Source: Sapria himalayana (lineage: Eukaryota > Streptophyta > Magnoliopsida > Malpighiales > Rafflesiaceae). Taken from it: a stretch of DNA of 64,000 bases. Where the stretch lies: positions 2,073,660 through 2,137,659 of the forward strand of contig JAREIK010002254.1 in assembly GCA_029783825.1 (NCBI GenBank). The letters are read 5' to 3'. Under the pieces are notes generated by a model. That model was not told the DNA's origin. It ran no database searches and worked only from the letters and a program-made list of their open reading frames with translations. The translations under genes were made by a program, and so were the position numbers. Below, piece by piece: positions 51,910-63,410 of this stretch; position 1 is the stretch's first letter, and each line of letters opens with the position of its first letter.

Positions 51910-52218
51910 CATAGACAAAAAAAGAGACGTATTTCCATCGCTAAGTGTAGCCACGAATCCTAATTTTCCATTACAATTTTTCTGACAATTTTTAATTTTC
52001 CGTCGCTAAAATAGAGATGGATTTAGATTTCCATAGCTATTTTAGCAATGTTTTATAATAAACCTTCACTAAAATAGCCATATAAATTTGCAATCCATCG
52101 CTAAAATAGAGATGGAGAATCAAAATCCCGTAGCTAAACTTAGTTATGGAATCCACTTTTTGTCGCTATTATAGCAATGGATTGTTGCATTCCATTGCTA
52201 ATTCATTTTCTTGTACAC
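51910..52218. mobile_element. Possible miniature CACTA-like element D
   Basis: The left edge CATAGACAAAAAAAGAGACG meets the TAGA array. The right edge TTCATTTTCTTGTACAC is, in reverse complement, GTGTACAAGAAAATGAA, close to the CACTACAAGAAA consensus. Between them lie repeats of CCATCGCTAAAATAGAGATGG in both orientations. The ends are degenerate and the subterminal motif continues to about 52290, so D could instead be the left end of a larger element into which B was inserted. Confidence 0.4.
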
Positions 52219-52548
52219 TTTTTAAGTCATTTTAGCTATGGAATATTCTATCGCTAAAATTTAATATCCATCGCTAAAATACCTTTTTATTTAAAATTTT
52301 TTTCATATTAATTAAAAAATTACTACAATATATTTAATTTTAAATAATTAGAAACCATAATAATAAAAAACACACATTCTTTGGAAAAATAAATATTTAT
52401 TTAGTTCATTGTTGAAAATAAAAGCAATACAAATAACTTACATTAATTATGTTGCAACAATTTAAAAAACTCTTAACATAATAACTAGTTCATATCATCA
52501 TCTTATAAAAAAACTAGCTCATAATCTAATATTCATGATCACAACCTA
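52219..52548. other. AT-rich spacer between CACTA termini
   Basis: The first 70 bp carry more TTTTAGCTATGGAA / ATCGCTAAAAT subterminal-type motifs. The rest is AT-rich sequence with no motif or open frame that I recognise. Confidence 0.5.
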
Positions 52549-52940
52549 CACTAAAAGAAAAATCCTATATAGCTAGGGACAATTCCCTTGCTAAATGAGC
52601 ATTTTTCGTTGCTAAATGAAATATATCGACAGATTACCGATGGATCGGTTCCCTATCTAAAGTGCTTCTTACTAAAATATAGTGACGGATAGTGTCCCCA
52701 GCTAATAAGTTAGCGACAGAAAAATCTCTTGCTAAAAACACAAATTCCCCAGCTAAATTAGCAAGATAAATGATATTTTTCGTCGCCAAGCGAAAATAAA
52801 GATAAATGATTCCCTAGCAAAAGTGTGGTCAATAAATTTTAGCGATGGATATAGTCCGTAGCTAAATAAAATTAGCAAACAAAATCCGTCGCTCATTTTA
52901 ATATTTTTCTAGCTAATTTAGCAAGAGATTTTTTCCTAGA
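52549..52940. repeat. Element B left terminal and subterminal repeats
   Basis: Begins CACTAAAAGAAAAATCC, then GCTAGGGACAATTCCCTTGC and repeats of TTAGCGAC / GCTAAATTAGCAAG. The order of words matches element A 4533-4960 (ACTAGGGACAATTCCTTAGC there), showing the same terminal family. Confidence 0.8.
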
Positions 52941-53589
52941 TATTTTAATTTCAAAATTAATTTCAGAATTTAAATTATTTTAAAATTTTTTAATAAAATA
53001 ATTTAATATTTTTATATCAAATTGATTAAAAATTGAAACTATAAATAATTTTAAATAAACAAAAAATAAAATCATTTAATATCTTATTCTAATTTAATAT
53101 TTTACATAATTGAAACAAAAAAATAATAAAATTTTATTTCATCTTATTCATCAATGTATCTACTAATAATGCATAAAGTATAATATATCCATTCATTGAC
53201 GTTACTTTCTCTCCCTCTGCTCCTCCGATCATTATTTTTCTAATGTGACAAATATGTCCGAGTCACGGCACGTAATGTCTAGTAAAAGATCTCATCACTT
53301 ATAGAAGCTTTGTATGTGGAACAATGAGGTATCATATCTGTAAGAAATTTAAACCACTCAGTCAAATTTTAAAAAAAAGTTATGTTTTGATAGATATAAT
53401 ATTGTATTATATATGTAAATATATCCTAGTATTTCACTCGTACATATATTATTGCAGTATATGTATATAAAAATAGCAATATTATGTGTACATATAAATT
53501 AAGTACAAATATACTCAGTATATATGTACATAAAATACTATAGTATTATATGTTCGTATATACTGACTTTCTTCGTATGTATATACCTC

Positions 53590-54072
53590 ATTTGGTACTA
53601 TTGCTGCTACTCCGGCTGCCACTCTTGCCATTGCTACCGTTGCCACTGTCACTGCCAATACCATTGCTACTGTCGCCACCGTTAGAGCTACCACAGCTAC
53701 CTCTACTACCGTGGTTGCTGCCGCTGGCCGCTGCCCCCACTGCCGGTGCTGCCGCTGAATGTCGTAGCTATCACCGCCACCACTGCTACCGTCACCATAG
53801 CTGCTATCACTACTACTGCTACTAGCGTTGCCACCTCTACCGCTGCTGCCGCTACTTTTGGTACTGCCGCTACTTCCGGTGTAGCTGCTGCTACTGCCGC
53901 TGCCTCCGATGATGTCGCTCTTGCCGCTGCCACTCTTGCCACTGTTGCCGCCACTATAGCTCCCACTGCTACCAACGCCACCACTGGAGCCACTGGAGCC
54001 ACTGCCGCTTCTGCTGATGCCACTGCCACCGCTACCATCGCTGCCGCTACTGTCGCTGCTACTACTACTGAT
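53590..54072. repeat. GC-rich trinucleotide island 1 (GCC/ACT/GCT type)
   Basis: About 480 bp of imperfect triplets of the form purine-pyrimidine-pyrimidine (GCC, GCT, ACT, ACC, GTC). It stays open on both strands and reads Ala/Thr/Ile-rich on the plus strand and Val/Ala-rich on the minus strand. It is the most G+C-rich DNA in the region and ends abruptly on both sides at sequence shared with the other two units. There is no convincing start, domain or splice signal, so I call it a repeat and not a gene. Confidence 0.8.
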
Positions 54073-54824
54073 AAAAGGCTTTTACATACCTATAATAGGC
54101 TAAAACTCTACCCAAAAAATTTGGAGAGACAAATATTTTCACAGATATATAAAAATAGTTATTATAGACATGAACAAGCACAAATTAAAGTTGATTGTCA
54201 TATAGCTTAAACTAAAATTTAATTAATTAATTTAATATTTTTTGAATTAATTTAATAAAAAATATAAACTATAAATGAAAATTTTAAATTAAACAAAAAA
54301 AATTCATTTAATAACTTATTCTAATTCAATATTTTAAATAACTAAAAAAAATAACAAAAATTATATTACATCTTAGTAATCAATGTATCTACCGACTATG
54401 CATAAAGTATAATTTATCAATGCATTGACATTTCTTTCTCTCACTTTGCTCCTCCGATCACCAACTTTCCATTGTGAAAAAACTATCCAAGTCATGGTGC
54501 TTCATGTCAGTTAAAAAATCCGTTCACTTATATAAGCTTCATATGAGAAACCATTTGGCACCATATCTGTAAGAAATTTAAACCACTAAATCAAATCAAA
54601 ATAAATTAAAAAAACTATGTTTTGATAAATATATATTACTGCGGCAAAAATGTACATATATACTAGCATTTCACTCGTACATATATTACTACAGTATTTG
54701 TACATATAAATTGCATAATTATGCCTACATATATACCGAGTACATATATACTCATTATATATGTACATAAAATACTATAGAATTATACATACATATATAC
54801 TGACTATATACATACGTATATTCT

Positions 54825-55312
54825 GCATTTGTTGTCGTTCCTATTACTCCCACAACCAGTGCTACCCTTGCCTCCCCTACCGCTCGTTGCTGCCCCTGCT
54901 GCTACTGCCGCTGCCACTGTAGCTGCTGCTACCGCTACTACCTCCAATATCACCACTACCACTACTGTTGCTACCGATGATGCCTCCCCTACTGTTGCTG
55001 CCGCTGCTGCCTCCGCCACCGCTGTTGTCATTGCTACCACTGCTGCCTCCGTCGCCGCCGCTGCCGTTGCTACTATTGATGCCTCCGCTATCGTCACTAC
55101 CACTGATTCTGCCACTTCCTCCGATGCCTTCACTGTAGTCAGTGTCACTGTTTCCACGGCTACCACATCTGCCACCACTGCCGCTACAGTCGCTGCCGCC
55201 ATTGCCGACGCCACCACTATTGCTGCCACTGCCGCCATTGCCGCTTCTGGCATCACTGCCACCACTACCGTCACTGTCACTGCTGTCGCTGCTGCCTTGA
55301 CTACCACTATTG
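54825..55312. repeat. GC-rich trinucleotide island 2
   Basis: Same composition and same flanks as island 1, but the order of triplets is different, so the island diverges faster than its flanks. The open frames (206 codons plus strand, 167 codons minus strand) are Ala/Thr/Val low-complexity translations. Confidence 0.8.
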
Positions 55313-56064
55313 ATAATATGCTTTTACTTACCTATAATAGGCTAAAACTCTACCCAAATAATTTGGAGAAATACAAATATATTCAAAGATATATAAATAT
55401 AGTTATTATAGATATCAACAAACAAAAATTACAGTTGATTGTCATATAGTTTCAGCAAAAATTTAATTAAATAATTTAATATTTTTAAATTAAATTTAAT
55501 AAAAATAGAAACTATAAATGAAAATTTTAAATTAAACAAAAAAAATTCATTTAATAACTTATTCTAATATAATATTTTAAAAAACTAAAAAAAAAATAAG
55601 AAAAATTATATTACATCTTATTAATCAATGTATTAATCGACTCTGCATAAAGTATAATCTATTAATGCATTGACATTGCTTTCTCTCCCTTTACTCATTC
55701 GATCACCAACTTTCTGCTACGAAAATGTTATCCGAGTCACTATGTATCATGTTTGTTGAAATATGTCTTCACTTATACAAGCTTCGAATGGGAAACAATG
55801 CGGCACCATATCTGTACGAAATTTAAACCACCAAATCAAATCAAATTAAAAAAAACTATATTTTGATAAAAATATATTACTGTAGTAAATATGTACATAT
55901 ATACTAACATTTCACTCGTACATATATTACTATAGTATATGTACATATAAACTATAATATTTTGTGTACATATATATTGAGTACATATATATACTCGGTA
56001 TATATGTACATAAAATATTAATGTTTTATATGTATGTATATAGTGACTATATACGTACGTATAT

Positions 56065-56527
56065 ACCATATTTGTTGTTGTTGCTGCTGCTCCCTCTACC
56101 ATTGCCACTCTTGCCGCTACTGTCACTGTAGCTGCCACTACCACTGTCATTTTCACTGCCACTACCTATACCACTGCCACTACCGATGCTACTGCCACTG
56201 GCGATGCTGCCGGTGTTGTCGCTGCCACCCCGCCACCACCACCATTGTCGTGGCTGACGTTGATGTCGGTGATGTCGCTGCTATCGTTGCTTCCACTAAT
56301 GCTGCCACTGTCGCTTCTGCCGCTGATGCCACTTCTGCCACTATCACCGCTGCCGCCACTACCATCACCACCACTGTCGTCGTCGCCACTGCCACTACAG
56401 CAGCTCCTGCTGTGGCCCTTATCACCGATGCTACTCCTGCCACTGCTGCCGCCACCGCCACTTCCGCTGCCACCGCTGCCACTTCTGCCACCACCAATGT
56501 TGTCGCTGCCATCACTACCGCTACTGA
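56065..56527. repeat. GC-rich trinucleotide island 3
   Basis: Third island in the series. Its first 200 bp are CACTGCCACTACC-like, with a Cys/His-reading plus frame; the remainder resembles islands 1 and 2. It is followed by AGCTTTTACATACCTATAAT as in the other units. Confidence 0.8.
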
Positions 56528-56690
56528 AAATAAGCTTTTACATACCTATAATATGCTAAAATTCTACCCAAAAAATTTAGAGATACAAAAACATATTCAC
56601 AGATATATAAAAACAAATATTATAGACATGAACAAACACAAATTAAAGTTAATTGTCATACAGCTTCAACAAAAATCCAAAAGATGTCTA

Positions 56691-57039
56691 GCAATTATGT
56701 TTAGAGATAAAGACAGTGCAAAAATATAATGTTTTTAGAATAATAAAGATTATATAAGCTATACCTTTTTTTGATAAAGCTGAAATCGGTAATATGGGAC
56801 CCAAGCATTGGAAAGACCGTGGTAATGTATGGATGCTTTGAATCAAGATTTTTTCTTTTGTCTCACATAATGTATCCTGTAAAGATTCATAATTTGGTTA
56901 ATCAAACAAGTAATGAACAAAACCAGAATAAAAAAAATTGAAACCTGCAAAAAAATATCATAATTATTTGCTACACATAGACATAAATAAATAACAATTC
57001 AGAAATAATTCTCATACTCAATCATCCACATAATTTGAA
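56691..57039. other. Element B spacer homologous to element A 6410-6690
   Basis: Sequence such as AGACAGTGCAAAAATATAATG, GATAAAGCTGAAATCGG and GTAAAGATTCATAATTTGG parallels element A. The minus strand would be the 3' untranslated end of the TNPA-like gene. No coding sequence. Confidence 0.55.
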
Positions 57040-58886
57040 GGGAATGTTAGCCACTCCAATGAGGATTCACAGCTGGATCTCAGAATGTTATATGTTGCAC
57101 AAATGCCGCTAACAGTGACTCCAAATAGGACATCTACTATTGCATTACATTTTTAATTTCTTTAATTTCTTGCATTTCTTCCATCAAATTAGTTATCTGC
57201 TCATCCTTCTTTTTAATTTCGGTCTCCATATCTACAATATGTTCATTTGTTTCCAATGCTTATTGTTCAACTGCCTCATCCACATTTGCTAAGATAAATG
57301 AATTAAAAGTATGACTGCTACAACAAAATGTCACTCCCTTAGAGTTGATTCCATACACTTGCTGCTTCTTTCGACCTCCTATTGTCTCCAAATAAATAGA
57401 ATCATAGTCAATTGGTTAAAGGACCATAAAACCCTCAACTTGTTGATGAGCAGCTGTCACACATTCCTCCTTTAGGTCCTGAGATAAAATAGAGAAAAAA
57501 ACTAATCTAGATTTACAAAAAATAAAATAATTATTTTGCATTCAAAATAATTTTCATATTGTACTGTAGTTTTTTAAAATCTAATTAATATAACAATATC
57601 TTACAGCAATCATGTAAGACTTGTTGTCAACATACTGACCATCCACTTTCTTCACATGCATCTTCCTAAAAATCTAATAAAAATTTGGATCTCGACCCAA
57701 TTCTCCAGCCTAAAATATGTTTTTATTAAGTCATGAAAAAACAAATGATAAAAAAATTTAACAAAATTAATAAAACCATGCAGAGATTTTATTTATTGGA
57801 CTATTAGGACAAACACAAAATATAGAAATGTTTAGAATTTTAAATTTGTCCCAAATATCGAGAGTGCTCAATGCTCGACTTTGAACCTCCAGTGTGTCGA
57901 CTGATTCCTGTACCTAGTCTAGCTACCTCACTTCTTCAATTTTTACTGGCAATATCTGATTTTTTCTTCACATCTAGCTCCTCCCAATAATTAAGCCACT
58001 CGGGCCAGTCTTCCTCGGATATAAAATCATTCATTTCTTTCATTTTATTTAATTTATGGACAAAATCAGAATACCATTGAGCATATTTGATCTTCCATAA
58101 TGGCTTTATCATTCCATCAAATTTCGGTGCACATGTGCACTGATTCTATAAATAGAAAAATGAGAAAAGAATTTATATTAACAACAAGAACATAATTATT
58201 TACTATTTCAATAATAACCAACATAAAAGTTAAGTAATTAGATAATTATTTTTCAATTCTTTTGTTTTGTTATTTTTACCTAAAAGTCATTAAAATATGC
58301 CTGTTTTGTCTATTCGGAAACTTTCTTAAAAGAGAAAGCTTTAGAATCAGCCATTTTCTTGAAAGCCTTTGTAATTATAGTCGAACACTTGTGAGATGGA
58401 ATAAAACTCTACAAATAAATAAAAACCATTGAAAACAAGCAAATCATAACAATATAAAAAAACCACTGACAATAATATCAATATTTTTTTTCTAGTAATT
58501 TTTATATATTTTTTTTACCTCTCATCCATAATCTCAATTTCTAACTTTACACTGATTGTAGAGGAAGGCTCAACATTTGATGATGTTGTTGGTATTGTAA
58601 ATGAGGGAACAATCGGTGTAAAATGTGATGTAGAAGATAGAGATGAATCAAAAGTTTGTGTAGGAAGCACTATGGATGGTGGGCATACATCTGATAAAGG
58701 TGATAGTACAGGTCTCAATGATGGTGATGGTGATAGAAATGTATATGGTGATTGTGATGTTGAAGTCTGGATATGGTGGCTATGAGATGGTACTGATTCT
58801 GCAACATGATATAACATACTAGATGAATTTGGTTTATTTCTGTGTACACGCCCACTTCCACCACAACCACGTCCTTTAGGCATCAT
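57040..58886 (-). pseudogene. TNPA-like / Ptta-type En/Spm protein (Transposase_24 family), element B
   Basis: Minus-strand exons in order. 58515-58886: MMPKGRGCGGSGRVHRNKPN and a Ser/Pro/Thr-rich N-terminus ending at a GTAAAA donor. 58275-58410: SFIPSHKCSTIITKAFKKMA and KQAYFNDF. 57850-58150: MIKPLWKIKYAQWYSDFVHK, EEDWPEWLNYWEELDVKKKS, DIASKN, stop, RSEVARLGTGISRHTGGSKS. 57610-57720: AGELGRDPNFY, stop, IFRKMHVKKVDGQYVDNKSY. 57040-57480: QDLKEECVTAAHQQVEGFMV, an acidic coiled-coil-like stretch (VDMETEIKKKDEQITNLMEE), PAVNPHWSG. The RHTGGS and ELGRDP...F...H..K..G.YVD.K motifs are diagnostic of PF03004. Family members bind subterminal repeats. At least four stops sit at CGA-to-TGA or GAG-to-TAG type sites, so it is dead but less decayed than the copy in element C. 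Exon borders are my reading. Confidence 0.85.
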
Positions 58887-59026
58887 CTACTATAAAAAAT
58901 AAAACATAGAACAAAAAATAGGGATATGATGAACATGCATGCAATTTCAAATAAAACACACCGATAGATTTCAATAAAATATAAAAAGTCTTTGATAGTT
59001 TAACTTTATAATAAAATTATAACAAT

Positions 59027-61375
59027 TTAATCATCGGCATCACTATCATCCTCTAGTGGATCTTCTGATATTTCGTCTGATTCCGATAGAAGTTCGAACC
59101 CATCTTTAGATAGAAATTGATCATCTTCAATTTCTATTGTGCCACCATTTGAATCACATAAATTTTCTGGATCTTCATTGACATTCACAGGCTCAAAATT
59201 ATTTATGTCATCTTCTTGCAATGCCAGTGCATTTTATACGTCTGCACTTCTTTGTTGCGATGTTGGTAACTCAAATTATGATCGAGGTTTGATTTTGAAA
59301 ATTACCCACCAATCTCTCTTATCACGAGATAAACTCAGATATGTACAATAATATACATGAGTAGCTTGAACTGCCATAATAAATGGCTCATATCGATTCT
59401 ATTTGTGTTTATGGTCAACATCGACTAGTTTATAATCCGAATGAATCTTTGAGCTCACATTTTGTGTAGGATCAAACAACTCACATTTAAATAATACAAT
59501 CCTGTTATTTTTGAGTCAAGGATACTCCAACTCAATAACTTCTTTGAGTTGACCATAATAATCAATCTTATCTGCACTATAACATTAGCCTTTAATGCAT
59601 ACACCACTATTCATTATTATTTTAGAAGAAGCGTGCCCGATTGTGTGAAACTTATATCCATTAACATGAGGCTTTAATACCCAGAATAGGTTCTCACATA
59701 TCTAAACGAGCCTTTACTTAGATTCTGAATGAAAATATTTGAATCTCCATTTGATGTTCAATTGCCTGTGACATAAATTTAAAAATTGATATTAACAAAT
59801 AAAAGATACTAATAAATTAAATAATTCAAAAAATAAAAAACTTAATTATATTCACATAATTTTTTAAACAATTCACAAATTTAGTTTCTAGTATATAATC
59901 GACATCATTGCTGGAAATTGCTGGATCCCTATATTTTAATTGCTCAACATAAATACTACACAAATATAAAATGAGAGAAAAAAATGTACATCAATTTTTA
60001 ATAATTCCTATTAAAGATAAAATTAAACTATGATTAAACCTGCAACCATTTTGGGTATACATACTCAATATATGGTACAACCTTCTCACAATTAAGTAAA
60101 ACATAGCTCCGGGTTACTTTGTACTCTTCATCTGTCATACATCAATTCATTGCTCTTCCAGATGCTTTTCCAAGGTGCTTGAATATAGATAGTTTGTCCA
60201 TAGAATCATCTTCCACCATCACATGACATTCATAATTTCATGACACATTTCTATTCTTTGTATTGCATGATCTCAAACTAATATGAACAAAATGATGATG
60301 CTTCTTCTACTAAATATGCATTGCAAATTGAACCTTCAACTTTTACCTTGTTTCTAACATTCAATATCAATTTATGAAGATACCTATATCCATAATATTA
60401 GGTTTCAATTAGATTAAATTACAATAATACTTAAAATACTAAATAATAAAACACATCAAATTATATGTATTTACCTCTAAAAAAAAGATACATCCATATG
60501 ACTTGTATTAGCTCTGCAATCCTTGCTTCATATGCCAAATGGACTGACAAATGCTCCATTGAGTCAAAAAAACTCGGTGGGAATATCCTTTCAAGCTTAC
60601 AGATAATAAGTGGAATGTCATTCTCCAGCCTCACAATGTCATCTATTTTGATTGTGGTTGCAATTATTTGTTTAAAAAACAAACTAAGTTCTGTAAGGAC
60701 CTTCCAAACACTTAGTGGAAGTAATTCATGGAATGAAATTGGTATTAATCTCTGCATAAATACATGACAGTCAAAACTTTTCATTCCAAATAACTTAAGA
60801 TTCTTCATATCCATGCATCTACTCATATTTGACACATATCCATCAAGGAATTTCAAATTTTAAACTCATTCACACAATATCTATCTTGCCTTCTTATCAA
60901 GTGTGTAGCAAGCTTTAGGAAATTTTTCTATTTCCTCATTCAGTTTCAATTCAGGACATGGATAGTAATCATTCAGCTCTTGTCTTGATTTTAAAGTGTC
61001 TTTTATTTTTGTGTCTACATTAAGGACAGTGTTGAAAACATTGTCAAAAACTTTTGTTTTAATATGCATTACATCTAAGTTATGACGAATTAAATTGGAC
61101 TTCCAATAGGGCAATTCCCAAAATATACTATGTTTCCTCTAGACAAATTATTTGCTTTTTGGTCCATTACTTCTAGTAGCTTCCTTTTTGGTAACCTTCT
61201 TCAAACCCAGACTCTGAATCTCTATCATAATATCATCTCCTGAACGAACTACTAGTGCAACTATCATCAAAATTTTATTTTTTTGAAATGTAGTTCTATT
61301 TCTTTGAAATGAATGATTCGTAGGTAGAAACTTACGATGGTTATCAAATCATGACTGTTTACCACTAAGTTTGAG
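59027..61375 (-). pseudogene. TNP2 transposase of CACTA element B, 3' half (Transposase_21, DUF4218, DUF4216)
   Basis: TNP2 catalyses excision and insertion. Reading the minus strand: KLSGKQS, HRKFLPTNHSF, GPKSK, ELPYWKSNLIRHNLDVMHIK, VLNVDTKIKDTLKSR (end of Transposase_21, 60880-61375). Then DUF4218 (60040-60850): GYVSNMSRCMDMKNLKLFGM, FDCHVFMQRLIPISF, CKLERIFPPSFFDSMEHLSV, VRNKVKVEGSICNAYLVEEA, LGKASGRAMN, YKVTRSYVLLNCEKVVPYIE. Then a linker (59830-59950): YRDPAISSNDVDYILETKF. Then DUF4216 (59340-59690): NGYKFHTIGHASSKIIMNSG, KIDYYGQLKEVIELEYP, LFKCELFDPTQNV, YEPFIMAVQATHVYY. An acidic tail (EISEDPLEDDSDADD) ends at 59027. Several stops and frameshifts are present. The N-terminus with Transpos_assoc and the first catalytic acidic residues is missing; the AT-rich repeat takes its place. 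Confidence 0.92.
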
Positions 61376-61850
61376 GGTAAATACATGTATAAATATAGTT
61401 AAACTTTATTTATACATGTAGGTATATATATTTATTTATATAATTTTAAATATCTATACCTATAGTTATGTTTAGGTATAGATAAAGTAAAATACAATTT
61501 TGAATACTAATATATACAAATGTATATTAAATATAAGTTGTAAATTATATATTTAAATATAGTTTTGTATAAAGTTTTTATAGTAATACATATAATAAGA
61601 TACAATTATTTATAGTTATATGTTATTATACATATAGTATATATAACTATAAATATTTTTATATAGTTAAACGTATAGTTATATATAGAAATATTCAATA
61701 CAAATAGTTATAAATAAATATATAAATTTACATATATGTATACATACTTACAAATATAGTTATATTCAATTAATATAGTGTTATAAAGTACAATTATTTA
61801 TATATAATTATACAAATATTTATATATAGTCATACAACTTCAATAGATAA
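61376..61850. repeat. AT-rich internal repeat (TATAGTTA type), element B copy
   Basis: A single unit with TTTATACATGTAGGTATAT, GTTATGTTTAGGTATAGATA and AGATACAATTATTTATAG words, the same order as in element C units. It abuts the truncated 5' edge of TNP2, suggesting the breakpoint occurred at or in this repeat. Confidence 0.8.
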
Positions 61851-61875
61851 CTAAAATATGACCAACAATGATGTT

Positions 61876-61882
<7 letters not shown>

Positions 61883-61911
<29 letters not shown>
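61883..61911. repeat. (GA)n microsatellite
   Basis: About 14 AG dinucleotides growing out of a GTTTAGAGAGATAGAGAG word. The preceding 30 bp match element A 6390-6425, where the run is much shorter. Confidence 0.9.
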
Positions 61912-62939
61912 AGAAATACTTTATTTCCACCATTTTCCACATGAGTAGGAAGTTACTTTGAATGGCCATTTACTACTGCTTCTATAGTGAAGAGATGCTC
62001 GGATTATTATTACCATGCAATTTGTTTTTAAAAATATTATTTTTGAAAGTAATTATGTACAAAAAAGTTTGGTTCATATATTTTATACTCTATTAGCTTG
62101 AGTATCCATGACACATTGCTATATGTTGATCTTATTATATCAGTATGTAATCATTGTTTTAATATTACTAAACTTGATTCAACAAGTCCACTCATCACTA
62201 ACACCAGAAAGATCACAAGGAATCACACACTATGAGACATCTTTTGAAGGAATATTGAAATTATTAGAAATATAAGTGTTTTATTTCAAGAAACATAAAT
62301 ATGAAATTATAATGTTTGAGATAATTTTGAGATAAATTTAATTAACAAAATGTTAGATACATGGAAAATATAAATCTTTATACACACACACACACACCAT
62401 GATAATCTTTGTTAAAGATAAGTGCAACCATAAGAATATAAATGAATCATGTAGGAAAATGACAATAAAGTCTATGAAAAAATTAATAAGAATAATTATT
62501 TTTATATCATATGTTGACTTACAAGCTTATCACATGCTTACTTGCATGAATATCATTTGTTAGCATGTATGATTTCCATGTCTTGGCTTACATGAGTGAT
62601 AAGTATTGATTATGTGCTTACTTTGTGTAATCGTGCATTAATACCAAGTGCTTGAAAGTGTGCTTGTTATATAATGATGTGTATACCTGCCAAGGATTGA
62701 CATGACATATGAAAGCTATGTGTTGGTTTACTAAATGTTGCATCAAAAATTCAATTACTTGGAATCTTGCCTATAAATAAATGTGATTTAGGGTTCCTAG
62801 CACACAACAACATATATCATGAGAACATTTCAAAGTGAATTGAGAAACTTTTGTTTAATTATTTTCAATTACATGTGTGAATATTATTAAGTTTTCTAGA
62901 ATTTGGTAGAATAGTTCAAACTTGTTCAATCAAGTATAA
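61912..62939. other. AT-rich interval; possible LTR or promoter-like sequence
   Basis: No coding sequence. Between 62510 and 62700 there are loose repeats of CATGCTTACTTG, GCTTACATGAGTG and GTGCTTACTTTG. At 62771 stands CTATAAATAAAT, a good plant TATA box, followed by AGCACACAACAACATATATC about 30 bp on. This layout would fit a long terminal repeat or a promoter, but no paired LTR, primer-binding site or gene is visible. Confidence 0.3.
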
Positions 62940-62964
62940 TTAGTTTAATTTAATTTGACATGCT

Positions 62965-63080
62965 ACACTATTATTTTATTTATTTTATTTATTTTATTTA
63001 TTTTATTTATTTTATTTATTTTATTTATTTTATTTATTTTATTTTAATTTATGTTAATTTATTTTAATTTATTTTATTTT
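62965..63080. repeat. (TTTAT)n microsatellite
   Basis: Around 20 repeats of the pentamer ATTTT/TTTAT, becoming irregular (TTTTAATTTA) at the right end. Confidence 0.95.
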
Positions 63081-63115
63081 TGAATTCAATCATTACACAT
63101 TTTTGAATTTTTTTT

Positions 63116-63410
63116 GTAGATATCAAGTTTGCATACCTAAGTATGTATACTAGTTATGTATAAGATACACATGCATATTGATGTATACTATTTTTGTAGA
63201 TATTAAGTCGGCATACCTAAGTATGTATACTAGTTATGTATAAGATACACATGCATATTGATGTAAACTTTTTTTGTAGATATTAAGTCAGCATACCTAA
63301 GTATGTATACTAGTTATGTATAAAATACACATGCATATTGATGTATACTATTTTGTAGCTATCAAGTCGGCAAACCTAAGTATATATACTATTTATATAT
63401 TGTTTTTGTA
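63116..63410. repeat. 80-bp tandem repeat, 3.6 copies
   Basis: Units start GTAGATATTAAGTCGGCATA at 63116, 63196, 63276 and 63355, giving periods of 80, 80 and 79 bp. They are nearly identical except for a few substitutions; the last unit decays after about 55 bp. Each contains CCTAAGTATGTATACTAG and ACACATGCATATTGATG. Confidence 0.95.

Larger units (their letters stand above)
52980..56690. repeat. Three tandem units of about 1.23 kb in element B
   Basis: The landmark TCAATGTAT occurs at 53151, 54380 and 55625 (spacings 1229 and 1245 bp). Island ends fall at 54072, 55312 and 56527. Each unit runs: AT-rich AAACTATAAAT segment, CATAAAGTATAAT-CTCCGATCA segment, TACATATATACT palindromic tract, GC-rich trinucleotide island, then CTTTTACATACCTATAATAG and a tail ending GTTGATTGTCATA. 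Element A holds one copy of this unit with a different island position content. The outer segments are diverged between units by scattered changes, so the triplication is not very recent. Confidence 0.85.
52549..61850 (-). mobile_element. CACTA (En/Spm) element B, partial, right end not found
   Basis: The left end CACTAAAAGAAAAATCC is followed by GCTAAATG / AGCGACGG subterminal motifs closely similar to element A. The element then has three tandem internal units, a TNPA-like gene and the 3' half of TNP2, all minus strand, so the left end is the element's 3' end. Upstream of TNP2 lies the AT-rich repeat shared with A and C, and then a 55-bp piece (61852-61905) homologous to element A 6390-6435 in an unexpected position. 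No matching right terminal repeat is visible before the window ends. The right boundary given here is only where recognisable CACTA content stops. Confidence 0.75.

Noticed and set aside
54804..55449. Ala/Thr/Val-rich proteins on both strands of the GC-rich islands
   Set aside because: Both strands are open because the triplets contain no stop in any orientation. The peptides are low-complexity, differ between the three units, and have no start or splice evidence, so they are not listed as genes.
62560..62830. Complete LTR retrotransposon start
   Set aside because: A good TATA box and repeated words are present, but no paired LTR, primer-binding site or gag/pol sequence is visible in the window.
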